NCBI RefSeq assembly: GCF_026213295.1
Contig: NC_079432.1
Coordinates: 13,651,223-13,715,222, forward strand
Direction: 5' to 3'
DNA: 64,000 nt
DNA from: Gadus chalcogrammus
Taxonomy: Eukaryota; Chordata; Actinopteri; Gadiformes; Gadidae
In this document: piece after piece, positions 1 to 12,874 of the stretch
Numbering within the stretch: position 1 is the first letter of the stretch
How the letters are laid out: the number at the start of each line of letters is the position of its first letter
Notes under the pieces: generated by a model
Told to the model about the DNA's origin: nothing
The model's input: only the letters and a program-made list of their open reading frames with translations
The model's database searches: none
Program-made: the position numbers and the translations under genes

Positions 1-584
1 ATCATTTTAATCAAAGTCTCCGGTGGCAGCGCTGACGTCTGATTTATCAGCGGGCCGCTTGAGAGCGCGCCGGGATGCGCGGGCTGTGATTGATGAGCGG
101 CGAGCCCGGTTTAGGTGGCTGCTCACCCCGCACGTCCCCGCCGCCAATGGCTCTCATTACTTCTCATTAGCCACGCGGACGCCATCTTGGCCGTCCCTAA
201 GGCGCCGGCCGCGTACGGCCAGCGCAGGTCCCTCCGGTCTGACTGGCCTCTATATGGACCCTTTTATCGTAAAACCTGAAGGTAAAAGAGGTTGTTTCAA
301 TGTGATTTCCCACCAATGTTTAGCTCTGTCTCCGGGATTGACAGGTTCGGAAACACTAGTTGTTTTATTTCATTACAAAGGTGAAGGTTTTACCACCTGG
401 CACTTCTAGCAGCAGCCATGGAAGCAGGGATCCGTCTTTTGTGCTCCTCTTGAAGGCTTCTTCATTCTTCTCGCTGGGTTTTCGCCCAGTGAAGTCCTTT
501 GCTACTGATATCTTGGCAAAGACTTCTACAAATACATCTTTATATAGTGTCGACCCAATCACCGAGTGTTTTCAGTTCTAACCA

Positions 585-637
<53 letters not shown>

Positions 638-682
638 GTTTCTCTGTCTCTCTGTCTCTTTGTCTCTGTTCCTCTGTCTATT

Positions 683-717
<35 letters not shown>

Positions 718-735
718 ATTCTTCCCTGTTCACAG
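1..735 (+). other. ptprt: ptprt intron, 3' part
   Basis: This is intron sequence preceding the first visible exon. The first 580 bases show nothing I recognise. A (TC)n tract at 586-716, interrupted by TG and TTT, forms the polypyrimidine tract that leads into the CACAG acceptor at 731-735. Confidence 0.8.
586..716 (+). repeat. (TC)n imperfect microsatellite
   Basis: TC dinucleotides are near-perfect at 586-629, then interrupted to 716. The tract lies directly before the acceptor of the MAM exon and supplies its pyrimidine tract, so length variation could modulate splicing. Confidence 0.9.
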
Positions 736-817
736 GTCATATTCGAGGCAGAGGTCTCTGACAGCAAGGCCGGTTTCATCGCCATCGACGACATCCAGGT
801 GCTCAGCTACCCATGCG
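736..817 (+). CDS. ptprt: ptprt exon: end of MAM domain
   Basis: Acceptor CACAG ends at 735 and donor GTAAGT starts at 818. It encodes VIFEAEVSDSKAGFIAIDDI followed by QVLSYPC. This is the last beta strand and conserved cysteine of the MAM domain, which mediates homophilic adhesion in type IIB RPTPs. The exon ends with one base of the next codon (G plus AT gives Asp). Confidence 0.95.
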
Positions 818-1198
818 GTAAGTCCATTAGCATGAGCCGGTGATTAGCCCTAGTCCGCTGCAGAGGCCGCTGATGGCTTTGGACCAGTAATTAGTCTGTA
901 CCTACCACGGTTTTCGGTTGCAGTCGACTGCTTAGATAAGTAGCAAGGTGACACAGTGGAGGGTGGGGGGGGGGGGTGGGTGGGGGAGTGCAACGAGAGA
1001 AGGACAAGTGGCGGGGGAGGGGACGGGGGACGGGGGGGAAGAATGGGTAGGGGGTGGCAGTTGAAGGGGGAAAGACATCAAGAGAAACAGACAGATAAAG
1101 AGGGAGCGGGTGAGTGTGAAGCGAGAAATGAGACAGTATTAGGGCAATCATGGAGTGAGGGAATTCAGACCACTCAGCACTTTCTTTTTCACCCACCC

Positions 1199-1226
1199 AC
1201 ACACTCACACACACACAGACACGCTT

Positions 1227-1269
<43 letters not shown>

Positions 1270-1332
1270 CAGACACATAGGCAGGCGGACACATAAATAC
1301 ACGCACACCAGGCACACACGCACACCAGGCAC

Positions 1333-1428
<96 letters not shown>

Positions 1429-1438
1429 AAATACCAAC

Positions 1439-1510
<72 letters not shown>

Positions 1511-1525
1511 AAATACCAACCTACC

Positions 1526-1580
<55 letters not shown>

Positions 1581-1595
1581 AAATACCAACCTACC

Positions 1596-1659
<64 letters not shown>
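1199..1659 (+). repeat. Compound (AC)n array with repeated spacer
   Basis: Long (AC)n blocks are separated by the spacer CCCAAATACCAACCTAC, which occurs three times (about 1426-1442, 1507-1524, 1578-1595). The last two copies extend with CCAA. The block plus spacer therefore behaves as a higher-order repeat of roughly 70-80 bp. Purine/pyrimidine alternation makes it Z-DNA-prone. Confidence 0.9.
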
Positions 1660-1661
<2 letters not shown>

Positions 1662-2016
1662 TAACAGTAGCTATCTTGTCTGCAGCTAACAGAGGAGCAG
1701 TGAGCATCACCATCCAACTCCTGCCAACCTTCTATGTCTCCTTCTCTCATTTCCTTTCCTTTTCAGCATGAGTAGATTCTAGCCTCCGTAGTGTAATCAA
1801 AAAAAGGTTAAATGTAGCAACGCACAGCGTGTTCTCTACTCAACGTTGAGGCCCGCAGCCGATAAGGCCTGGGGAAAGCATGGGTTCTCAGGCTCCTGTG
1901 ACTATATTTTGGTGGTGGTTGCATTTGTTACTTTGGACAAGGACACTTGGAACGAAGCTAGTCCTCAACCTCCACAGTGGACGCATTCATTCCTGCAGCT
2001 GCATTTTCTGGACAAA

Positions 2017-2438
2017 CGCACACACAAACACACGCACACAAACACATACGCACACATATACACAAACACAAGAACACGCAAACACACCTTCGCAGGCGCA
2101 CACACAGACATACCTATACGTTTATATACACGTGCATGCAAACAGACGCACGCACAAAAACACACACACACATTCACATACACATACATACACACACACA
2201 CCCAAACATTCCATCACCAAGGGGGTGTGCTATCTATGATTGGAATCGCCTTCCCTGAATGAAAACGTCAAAGTCAGGACCCTGAGAAAAAAGCTTTCTT
2301 CCCCCTTCACTATTAGCGTTAAAGTATGGGGATGCTTGAGGCCATTATAGAATCATTTACATCTTCATGAACCCTATTTGGCATCATTTAAGCACAGAGA
2401 GTCCCTGTGCATCATCAACATAGAGGTGATCTCCAGCA

Positions 2439-2485
<47 letters not shown>
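2017..2485 (+). repeat. Imperfect CA tract and (AC)n microsatellite
   Basis: CA-rich sequence with CACG, CATA and CAAA interruptions runs from 2017 to 2201. After unique sequence, a clean (AC)n lies at 2440-2485, about 90 bases before the next acceptor. Confidence 0.8.
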
Positions 2486-2577
2486 ATCGTGTGTGTGGAC
2501 TGTCAGCGTCATCCTCCCTGCCTGTGTGTTGTACGGCTGCGCTCACTCCCTTGTGCCTTTAACCTCGCTTCCTGTAG

Positions 2578-2693
2578 ATAAATCACCTCATTTCCTGCGT
2601 CTGGGCGACGTTGAGGTGAACGCCGGACAGAACGCCACCTTTCAGTGCATCTCTACCGGGAGGGAGACGTCCAGTAATAAGCTCTGGCTACAG
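2578..2693 (+). CDS. ptprt: ptprt exon: Ig domain, first half
   Basis: Acceptor CTGTAG ends at 2577 and donor GTACGA starts at 2694. It encodes (D)[17 protein letters not shown], then [21 protein letters not shown]. The motif ATFQC holds the B-strand cysteine of the Ig fold and KLWLQ the core tryptophan. NAT is a potential N-glycosylation site. The closing phase is 0. Confidence 0.95.
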
Positions 2694-3145
2694 GTACGAA
2701 CACACATGCACACACGTACACACACACTCCTTAACATTTAATATCGAGTGTATGTGATCATAAATCTTGACATCGTGTACTGGTATATGGTGCTGCTGTT
2801 CGAGAGACTCAATGTCGCAGAGTTTAGCTAGCATAGGGCAGATATACATGTACCTGGACCAATCACAACGGTCACGGCAACAGAACTACGGCCGTCGGCC
2901 ATGAACGGTACAAGCAGGTAGACACAGTGAACAAGATGGTGTTGTTGTATAGACTAACAGTATGTACATGCGCGCATACAGGCACACACCGTTTATCTGG
3001 GCTATACACCCTAGCAAGTTGATTAAGAGCTTAATAGCTGCTGATCGCATTAGGGCTATATTGTGGTGATGACCTTTATATCTGCCTGTGTGTGTATGTG
3101 TGTTCACGTGCACTTCTTAGTGTGAGCGTGTGTGTGTTGTTTGGA

Positions 3146-3222
<77 letters not shown>

Positions 3223-3436
3223 CACATGCGCTGCTGGTCGGTGTGTGTGTGTGTGTGTGCTCTCAGCAGCGCGGCTTTGTGACCTTGGGCAAAGCATTTA
3301 ACCCCTCATTAGCCACGGCGGCTTTCTCCTCTGCTGACTGTTGGCTTTTTATTTTTTTATCCCCCTCATCCTTCCGAAGGCTAACAGTCGCCTGTGTATC
3401 TGTTTTTCTGTCTCTTTTTTTTTTTGCCTTTTCAAG
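2694..3436 (+). other. ptprt: ptprt intron within Ig domain
   Basis: Apart from a (GT)n tract at 3149-3220 and a shorter one at 3241-3259, the intron looks like unique sequence. A T-rich pyrimidine tract (3400-3433) precedes the acceptor. Confidence 0.8.
3149..3220 (+). repeat. (GT)n microsatellite
   Basis: About 36 uninterrupted GT units in the intron between the two Ig exons. Confidence 0.95.
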
Positions 3437-3611
3437 AGGAGGAATGGTGAAGACATCCCCGTGGCCAAGACCAAAAACATCAATCACAGACGATTCGCTG
3501 CCTCCTTCCGCCTCAAAGAGGTGACCAATCAGGACCAAGATCTCTACCGCTGTGTCACCCAGTCGGAGCGCGGCTCCGGGGTCTCCAACTTCGCCGGTCT
3601 GATAGTGAGAG
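3437..3611 (+). CDS. ptprt: ptprt exon: Ig domain, second half
   Basis: The exon starts after TTCAAG (acceptor AG 3435-3436) and ends before GTCAGT at 3612. It encodes RRNGEDIPVAKTKNINHRR, then FAASFRLKEVTNQDQDLYRC and VTQSERGSGVSNFAGLIVR. DLYRC carries the F-strand cysteine that closes the Ig disulfide. The RRNGEDIPVA start favours this acceptor over the AG two bases downstream. RRNGEDIP is typical of PTPRT rather than PTPRM or PTPRK. Confidence 0.95.
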
Positions 3612-4440
3612 GTCAGTCGCCGCCCCCTTTGCCCATCCTGAGATGTCGGTTTTCTTCTGTTTTGATTGTCTCTGTAAGACTTGGGTTTGGTTAGGATACT
3701 TTATTGTCTATCAGCCATGACAGAGAATTATCAAAATTGAATACACTGAAATAAACAGGCATTCAACAATTCACAACAGCCCGTTACATGTATATTTATA
3801 TATATATTTATATATATATATATATATAGAAAATAAATTGTGAAACATTCTTAGATATTTCACTGGTATTCCATAGAAAGACAGACTTAGGCCCGGGGTT
3901 TCAGCGGGGCTATCTTTAGAGGCGTCATTTGTCTGGTGATGTTTGGCGGAGCGGAAACCTTGCCACCGGGTGACGATGCCTCTGTGACTCTGATAATGGT
4001 CATATCACCAGGACCCAATCCCTAACGCAATATTTGCATCCAGGTTTTCAGTGTTAAATGTCTCTCAGAGGCAGGCAATCCACCCTGCCTCAGAGTTCAA
4101 CGGAAATAAATAGCTCAACTCATTAGGGAGCGGTTGTGTGTCTGTCTGTGTGTGTGCGTATTTAAATGAGAGAGTCTGCGGTTTTGTGTGCGTGTGTGTT
4201 TGAACCCCAAAATGTATAAAAGTGTCTGTTGGTGTGTTTGTGCAGATGCATCAAATTTGTATGCATGCGTCTGAGAGTGCAAACGTGGTTGTGTGTGTGT
4301 GTGTGGGGGTGTGTGTGTGTGTGTGTTCGTTCTAGCTGTCATGTGCTGCTGACATGTGGTTAATAAGGTGTCACCACTGTGTTTTTGAGACGGAATGCTT
4401 TATTCATTCACATCCGATGACTTACATATTCAATTCATCT

Positions 4441-4530
4441 GCCGGGGAGAGAGAGGGGGGAGAGAGAGGGGGGAGAGAGAAGGGGAGAGAGAGGGGGAGA
4501 GAGAGGGGCGGGGTAGGGGGGAGCATTCGA
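4441..4530 (+). repeat. Polypurine GAGA/GGGG tract
   Basis: An almost pure purine strand of GAGAGAGGGGG-type units, with many runs of four or more G. It could form a triplex or G-quadruplex; this is inferred from base composition only. Confidence 0.8.
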
Positions 4531-5634
4531 GGGGACTGACAGAAAAACGGAGGGAACAGACGAGGGAAGAAAGGCGTCAGAAAGGGAAGGAAAGGGTTGG
4601 AAGGGAGCAGGGTTGACTGGGAGCTCTCGTTATCCAGCGGAGATATCTATATCAGAATGGGAAATAGGAGAGAATATGTAAACAGTCGAGCAGGGAGTCA
4701 TGTTTATTCCCCTGCATAAGAGATGAGAGAAGGAGGGAAGAGAGCAATCGGAGTTCCCACGTAGCCTTGGCCTTTCTATAAATATATATTCATAGTCCTT
4801 TCTCTAAACATAAACGTTGTCTATGAATGCAATGGGCTGTGGCCCATCTGGTCAGATCATCTCTTTGGTTTGTTTGGGGGTTCCATCCCTGCATCTTTAA
4901 GGTGATGCAAATGCTAAGGCAGTGATGGGGGGTTTCATTCCAGGCCTATCTCTGCACGTCACTAGCAAGGTACCAACGACTGCTCGTGTGTGTGTGTGTG
5001 TGTTTGCATGTGCGTGTGTGGGTGTGTGCCCGCGTGCTTGTGTTTTGCGTAATGTATATGTGTGTGAAAAACAGACCGGTTGTATAGAAATTTACCAGGG
5101 AGATGTGGAATATTCATAAGTAGGTTCCACTCCAATGAAGAGGAATATCTTAAGTGTCTCATGTTTATTTATCGGGAACGTCTATTGTGAAAACACATTG
5201 ATATGTGTTGGGTGAAGGAGGTAAGGAGTGTCGGCGGTAGAGGCTGGTGTGTCTGAACATGAATAGCATCAATCTACAGCACAGTCATTACTTATATATG
5301 GGTGTTGGATCCAAGACCATGCTCACTGTCCCCTGTAGGATTCATATCCACCATCTTTCGTTACATTGGAAGAGAAAAGAGTGGATTGGGCCAACGTGCC
5401 AATGATTATGGGGATGTAGGATTATTCTTTATCGACATTATATCTTGATATATATGTATTTGGTTAGCACGTTAAAATATGACATTTTTTCAGTGTGTTG
5501 CCTCATGTGTTTGGAACTAGGATATCGGCAGAGATGAGCGAACCAAAGGGAAATGAAAGACAGCGAGAGGTTATTCTTCACATATTTATTTTACTGCTGC
5601 TTCCTGAAAAGTCGCCTTGCTTCCCTGGTTTGGT

Positions 5635-5635
<1 letters not shown>

Positions 5636-5680
<45 letters not shown>
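5636..5680 (+). repeat. (TA)n microsatellite
   Basis: About 22 TA units, fully self-complementary, so cruciform-prone. Confidence 0.95.
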
Positions 5681-5683
<3 letters not shown>

Positions 5684-6057
5684 GTTCAAATCTTTCTTTA
5701 TTGATGTGAATATAAGATTGGCAAGAGAAAGATTGCAAGATTGCGATTGGACAGTACCAAAGTCCAATAGGGGCTTGCTTATCTTGACAATCCCACCTCT
5801 CTTTGTACCTAGTATAATATACAATATGTATGTATCTCTCCCCCCATTGGAACCACTGTGTCAGACCATCCACCGCGTATAGTGGGCGCCGTGATTCATT
5901 TGAGCCTGACAGATAAAGTAATAGAGCGTATGGCTGATGTCTCGATGAAGAGGGGCGAGATGGAGGGATGATGGACAGAAGACGGATGACATGGCCGGAC
6001 ACGTGATGGATGGACGGACCACGGATTGGGGGGCTGGATGGATGGTTGGCGAAGGGT

Positions 6058-6883
6058 TAGGGGTGGAACGGTTCTTAAAATTGACGGTTTGGTTCGTATT
6101 ACGGTGAATTACCTTTAAAATAAATAATATATATATATTAAAGAGTTCTCCAGAAAAGAACGATGTACTAGTGGTGCTACACCACCATGTAACATTTTAA
6201 AAGAGGGCTGTCGCGACATTTGTAAAATACATTTCCTTTCTGAAACGGTCTAATTGGTTAAATAAGAGTTTTATTTCATGTATGTGTGGAGGAAGTCAGT
6301 GGCTCTGGCATCAACCCCTTGATCTTGATCTTCAATGTCAAGTGGTTCTCACACCATACGAGCCACGGAGCACCGCCTCGGGCAGTGCGGAGTTAAGGTA
6401 CTTGCTCTGTGTTTAATACAATGAGGGATCATTTAGGTTTTTGCTCAAGGGTTTGGAGCAGTGCTGGGAGTTGTGGCGCGGCTGCATGGCAGCGCCCGGT
6501 GTTGGAGCTCTCATTGGAAGCACGACACCCTTGAGTTCCGATAAAGACAGCCGGCTTTGAATGTATAGGGGCACTTCAACAATCATAAAACTTAAAAGGT
6601 TGTTTGGTCCTTGAGCAAAGTTTCCAGTAAATTTCAACGCAGCACTTGCGCTATTCAAGAGCATGCGAAGAAACACACTTTTTTAGATGAAGGAATTGGA
6701 GTATATTACCTTAGCAGCCTGTTATAAGTGGTAGAGCTTTTTGATACAGGAGGATGGGGACTGAGTTTAGTTGGTTCCTGAGGAAAGAGACGTCAAGGCC
6801 CTTCTTGAAACCATACATGCCCGAACCGTGATAAGTCAACCCAACGGTTCATATTTTAAACACTGAACCGTTCAATCCCTAAT
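6058..6883. mobile_element. Putative non-autonomous hAT-like DNA transposon
   Basis: The left end reads TTAGGGGTGGAACGGTTC. The right end, read on the other strand, is ATTAGGGATTGAACGGTTC, giving imperfect terminal inverted repeats about 825 bp apart. GGTTCG/CGGTTC subterminal motifs recur inside both ends. GAAGGGT occurs directly outside both ends (6051-6057 and 6884-6890), consistent with a target-site duplication of 6-8 bp. No transposase-like reading frame is seen. The hAT assignment comes from resemblance to abundant teleost repeats with TAGGGGTG ends. Confidence 0.55.
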
Positions 6884-7013
6884 GAAGGGTCAAAAAGAAA
6901 ACATGGAGGATTTGACGATGTATGGAAAAATGTAATATGTTCAACAAAGTGTGTTTTGGTGTGTGTGTTTTGGGGTTGGTGAAGGACCAGGTGTCTTGAT
7001 CTGATAGTCTTGA

Positions 7014-7129
<116 letters not shown>

Positions 7130-7298
7130 ACTAGTCATTTGCTCATAGCCTAGCTCCAATAAAGTCTTGCCCTCTGGTCCCTGCAGTGACAGAATACATC
7201 ATCATGCCAGCCTGTATAAAACACACACACACATCACCATGCCAGCATGAATTACACACACACTATCCATGGCCTAAAAAGCTCCTGCAGCATTACCG

Positions 7299-7300
<2 letters not shown>

Positions 7301-7352
<52 letters not shown>

Positions 7353-7450
7353 AAACCCCCATACGCACGAAAAACCCCATACACACACGAAAACCCCCAT
7401 ACACACACGAAAACCCCCATACACACACACAAACCCCCCCCCCCCCCCAC
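7301..7450 (+). repeat. (AC)n followed by GAAAACCCCCATACACAC minisatellite
   Basis: (AC)n at 7301-7350 passes into about four copies of an 18-20 bp unit (CGAAAACCCCCATACACACA and variants), then a poly-C run at about 7434-7448. Confidence 0.85.
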
Positions 7451-8163
7451 ACACACAAACACACAGTTTAAAGTTCAAGTATCTATAATCACATTTTATT
7501 TGCTTCTGTCAATTTTGCAACCTCCCATGTTCATCATCTGACAGAAAACTTCTTAGTAGGGACTTCCTGCCTTGTTTCCTAACGAAACGCACACACACAC
7601 ACATACACACACACAGAGAGAGCGAGAGAGAGAGAAAAAAGTCAGTCCTGCCCTCTCAGTATTGTAGTAAGTATTTGTGACAGCTGGTGCTTCAGGCAGT
7701 GTAAAACTGTAGAATATCTGAAAATGACCACTGTTGTCTATCACCACCATTGGCCGAGACACATCCATACATAGGAGTATGCACCCTAGCACAACTGCCT
7801 ACTGGTGGAGGTCACATGTCCTCCAACAAGTTCCATAGCCATGTCAGCAGTGGCCTGCAAAAAAAAAGCTCAACTTTATTGACAAGGTTGCCGACGATGG
7901 CTAACAGAGGAAATGCCCGACGGCTGGGTGCAGACTTAACTGTTTTGTCTCTCTCGCTCACTCTTTCTTTATTGCTCTCTTGCTCTCCCCCTCTCTCTCT
8001 ATCTCTCTCTCGCTCTCTCTCACTCACTCTCTCCCTCTCCATCTCTCTCTTGCTTGCATTCACTCTCGCCACTCTTTCCTTTCCACATCCCCCTCTATCT
8101 TTCCTTCTCTGTCATACTTAATGCACAAACAAACACAATCATGCACACACGTACACAATCACG

Positions 8164-8198
<35 letters not shown>

Positions 8199-8681
8199 GG
8201 TACGGGGACGCGTACTTAAGGGGAGATGAACCCCCTCCTTTGTTGTGCACAAAACAATTGCGATCAAAAAAACATTGACAAAACAAACCAAGAAGAAGAA
8301 GAACAAAGAGATCGGAATAAAGCGTAAAGCCACTTCTACTGTCAGTCCCTACGGAGCGCTGTAATGACCCACTTCCATCGCTCACCGGGCCCATTTGATC
8401 TATCTTATCTATCCCAATGTTTGTGCTTTATTCATTTATGTATTTATTTATGGATGTGCACAATTCTATTGGCACAAACACAGCGAGATGTATATATTGG
8501 GGCTTTCTTTGTTTTCTGGCCAGACTTTCTTTTGAGTGCTTTCGAGTAATGATGTTAAAGATTGTTTGGTGTTTGTTTATTCACCGCTGAGTCGTCTTTT
8601 GGGTGGTTGTTTGAATTGCGTTGAAAAGTGTCAGCCTGCACCAGCCGGCAGGAGCCACTTCATGGTTCATTTTCTAGGTTC

Positions 8682-9082
<401 letters not shown>

Positions 9083-9717
9083 CTGCGGTATAGAAGTATA
9101 GATAGTGTGTTGTGGACGTCAAATGATGAGACATTTCCCAGCCTGCACCTCTCTGACAGCAATCTGCAACAGACACGCGCACACGCACACACACACACAC
9201 ACACACCAACATACATTGCCTACTGGATACAAACAAACATAGGACGGCATCTACAAGATAAAATATTAAAGAAACAATATGCAATGTGGAAAAATACCCA
9301 AAGACTCCGAGGTCATTTTCATGTTGATAACATTGAGAATCTTTCTAAATCCCACAGCAAATCTGTTATTTAAAAATAGGAAAAAAAAATGTGTTCCTGT
9401 GTGCGTGCCTGTTTATGTGTGTGGGAATCACACTATCAATATCCAACAGAAGTGATTTCCTGATCCTGTTTGGTTTCAGTACAGTGAATACATAGGAGAT
9501 GTGTGTGTTTGTGTGTGTGTCTGTTTGTGTGTGTGTGCCCACGTATCCCTGCCTGTGTCAAGTTAGATAAATCTTTGATGCGGCGGGTGTCACGGTTGCG
9601 TGTGTGTGTGATTGCGTCGGCTGTCACCTCGTCAATCATGTGCGCGTGACAGGTAGCACTGATCTGACTCACTGGCCCTGATCCCACCTACATCCATCAT
9701 AGACAACACACACACAC

Positions 9718-9834
<117 letters not shown>

Positions 9835-10099
9835 TACACACAGCAGCAACAGAGGCATTATCATAACTCTGACAGAGAGGATCACGAAGCAGAAATTCAA
9901 TCAAATGATCTTTTTTACAGAGAGATTTTTAAAAAAAAATAAAAAAATAGATATATATCGATATTCTAGTGCGTTGGCTTGGTGGGATAAATGGTGAAAC
10001 AGCCAAACGTGCACACCAGCATTGTGTGTGTGTGTGTGTGTGTGTGTGGAATAGTACAGAAATCAAGGCACTGATGGGTTGTTTTGTCCCCAACTCCAG

Positions 10100-10212
10100 A
10101 GCCGCCACGACCCATTGCCCCGCCCCAGCTGCTGGGCGTTGGTCCCACCTACCTCCTGATCCAGCTCAACGCCAACTCCATATTTGGGGATGGGCCCATC
10201 ATACTCAAGGAG
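10100..10212 (+). CDS. ptprt: ptprt exon: FN3 repeat 1, first half
   Basis: Acceptor AACTCCAG ends at 10099 and donor GTACTT starts at 10213. It encodes (E)[20 protein letters not shown], then [17 protein letters not shown]. This is the start of the first fibronectin type III repeat, with QLNANSI.GDGPI shared by the whole type IIB family. The exon ends in phase 0. Confidence 0.95.
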
Positions 10213-10566
10213 GTACTTCCTCACTTTCGGACGCTGGTCAACATTCACATTGGGATTTCTGCAAATGTACCCGTCAAAGTGTGGGCACACTGTAAATGCT
10301 ATGCCAAATTATTTGTCACATCGTCCATATTTCATTGACTTGATTCCTAATGCGGGAATCGGACTGCACAGCATTTTTCACCATGTCAAATTAGGTGATT
10401 ATTGTTCCATACAGAAATTGCCTGGAGGTCAGGATTCGATCAACTATGGCGTTGGTTGGAAGCACTCAATGTTGACGCTTTACAGATGTAGTCTGACAAT
10501 ATGAGAACAGATTGGTTGGTTGGTTGGTTGATTGATTGATTGATTGATTGACATGTCCCTCTGTAG
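10213..10566 (+). other. ptprt: Short ptprt intron
   Basis: The intron is unique sequence except for a TTGG/TTGA tetranucleotide repeat at 10510-10552, which immediately precedes the acceptor CTCTGTAG and probably includes the branch-point region. Confidence 0.85.
10510..10552 (+). repeat. (TTGG)n(TTGA)n tetranucleotide repeat
   Basis: About four TTGG units followed by five or six TTGA units, ending 15 bases before the splice acceptor of the next exon. Confidence 0.9.
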
Positions 10567-10747
10567 GTGGAGTACCGCATGACGTCGGGCACCTGGACGG
10601 AAACCCACGCGGTCAACTCTCCCAACTACAAGCTGTGGCACCTGGACCCAGACACCGAGTACGAGATCAGAGTGCTGCTCACCAGGCCCGGAGAGGGGGG
10701 CACGGGCATGCCCGGACCCCCACTCATCACCCGCACCAAATGTGCAG
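10567..10747 (+). CDS. ptprt: ptprt exon: FN3 repeat 1, second half
   Basis: Acceptor CTGTAG ends at 10566 and donor GTATGA starts at 10748. It encodes [20 protein letters not shown], then [20 protein letters not shown] and [31 protein letters not shown] is the FN3 F-strand motif. The reading ends in phase 1 (G plus AA gives Glu). Confidence 0.95.
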
Positions 10748-11277
10748 GTATGAACCTCTGTCTGTATGTTTGAGTGTGTCTCTGTCAGTCTGTGTCTCTG
10801 TCTGAATCTTTGTCTGGCAGTCAGTCTGTCCTTCTGTCCATCTGTCTGTCTTCCTCTATTTTAGGGCTGGAATATTTAGTAAATCAGTTGGGCAACAGAT
10901 ACATTATCAAATAACAATCAGGAAATCAATAATGCTATTATTAATGACATTTTTTGAGTATCATTTTAGGTATACCATGTCATTTCTGCCACTAGAGGCA
11001 TCTCAATCAAAATGCTAACAAAATACGTAGTTTGATGTTGTGAAGAAGCAGGGGATCATGGGAGTTCAGTTCAGCACCATTAGAGGCAGAAATCATGTTC
11101 ACAGACAAGTTAATGTATTAAAGTTGTATTGATGTTACGTTTAGTCCCGTTTAGTCACAGGGGGGAACTTGGAAGGTAATTGGGAATTCAACAGATATTC
11201 ACGCTTCGAATTTCAGTGATCGGACATGGGGAACTGAAGACCTGATCACCAGTATGAGTTACGGTTGGGATGATAAG

Positions 11278-11521
11278 CACATAGACTGTATATAATACAG
11301 GTTCAACTGACCTAACATAGACTCGATATAATACAGGTTCAACAGAATAAACATTGACATATAATACAGGTTTAACTTTCTTAACATAGACTGTATATAA
11401 TACAGGTTAAACTGACTTAACATAGAAATGTAATACAGGTTAAACAGACTAAACATAGACTGACTGTATATCATACAGGTTCAACAGACTGAACATAGAC
11501 TGTATGGAATACAGCTTAAAC
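11278..11521 (+). repeat. ~35-bp minisatellite
   Basis: About seven diverged copies of a unit like ACATAGACTGTATATAATAC followed by AGGTTCAACTGACTA. Several units carry internal deletions. The TGTATATAATACA core is itself nearly palindromic. Confidence 0.9.
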
Positions 11522-12710
11522 TCACTCTCAATGTACGTGTACATTGGTGGAAACCATTGCAGATTCTTCACACAAAAAAAGGGCCTAGATAGAGCCCATG
11601 TTTTTGGTTTGAGTTCTGGGGTATTTGTGGCGTTCCTCATACCTATTTGTGAACTCCCGATAGATTTCTCATGGATTCAGCAGCCGTCTTCTTGCGGTGA
11701 ACAGCCAACAACAATCCTTCCTCCGGCGCGTGATCATGTTATGATTCAGAGTGGAGGGGCTTTCCGGGCTGTACAAACGGTCTGTTGTCAGTGTGGTATC
11801 GGACGAGAGCAAATCAATGCAATGCTACAAGAAAATAAGACTTTACCCATTTCGAATGGTGTAATATAGTCAATGTATGGAAAATTGCTGACGATTGCGG
11901 ATGGCGTCATTCTCGGACGGGTGCGGAAATGTGTAACTCATGAATGACCCGACAAAGTAAAGTGTACGATGGGAAAAACTGCATTCGCTTACTGGCTGGC
12001 ATGAGCCACTTGTCATAGTAGCACATCATAGTAAAATAGATCGATATTGAAATGTTATATCAATAAATGAGGTTCCTAACGGGTAACAGTTTTTGCATAT
12101 TTCCCTGGAAGTTAGGTGTAAAGAGGTTATGAAGCCATTGACATAATTTAATTGAAATTATTAAGTAATAATTTGGGATCTTAGGTAAGCAAATTATGCA
12201 TGTTTTTTGACAATTCTATGCACAAATGTTTTATCTTATACTTTGAATTGATAGTTGGTACAACAAACGTACTTTCATTTAGATTAAGGGACTGAAATTA
12301 AACATTTGGGTGCAGCCATACTGTGTTGGCTTGTCTTTAGATTAAACATTTTTGTGTAAATATTTAATCGTAAATAATCTATTCATTCAGTCTTCCCTAT
12401 GTCCATCTGTCGCTTGTCCTCCTCATTCAGAGCGTGATGCTGAGAGAGAGGGAGTTTCTGTAGCTATTCCGGCATGATGACGAGAGAGAGAGAGACGGAG
12501 AGGTGTAGGAAGCAAATAGTTGAAGAGGCTCGCTTAACCCAGGCCACAGTCACTCTCTTACTGAACCAATGGGGAGAGAGAGCATGGGATTGTTATCAGC
12601 AGAGCTTTCTCTACCCCACATTTCTTTCTCATCTCTTTCTCTTTTGCTCCTGTGCTTATTTTCACATTGTGCCTATTCAGATTGTCTTTCTTTCTGCTTT
12701 ACTGCGCAGT

Positions 12711-12874
<164 letters not shown>

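Larger units (their letters stand above)
818..2577 (+). other. ptprt: ptprt intron with compound CA repeats
   Basis: The intron is dominated by a G-rich tract (957-1050), a compound (AC)n array (1199-1659), an imperfect CA/CACG-rich tract (2017-2201) and a clean (AC)n at 2440-2485. Nothing coding is seen. Confidence 0.8.

Noticed and set aside
956..1771. Long CVCV and HTHT open frames here and at other CA/GT tracts
   Set aside because: They are pure translations of dinucleotide repeats, open on both strands.
6413..6676. Minus-strand 87-residue frame within the putative transposon
   Set aside because: No resemblance to transposase motifs; the length is compatible with chance.
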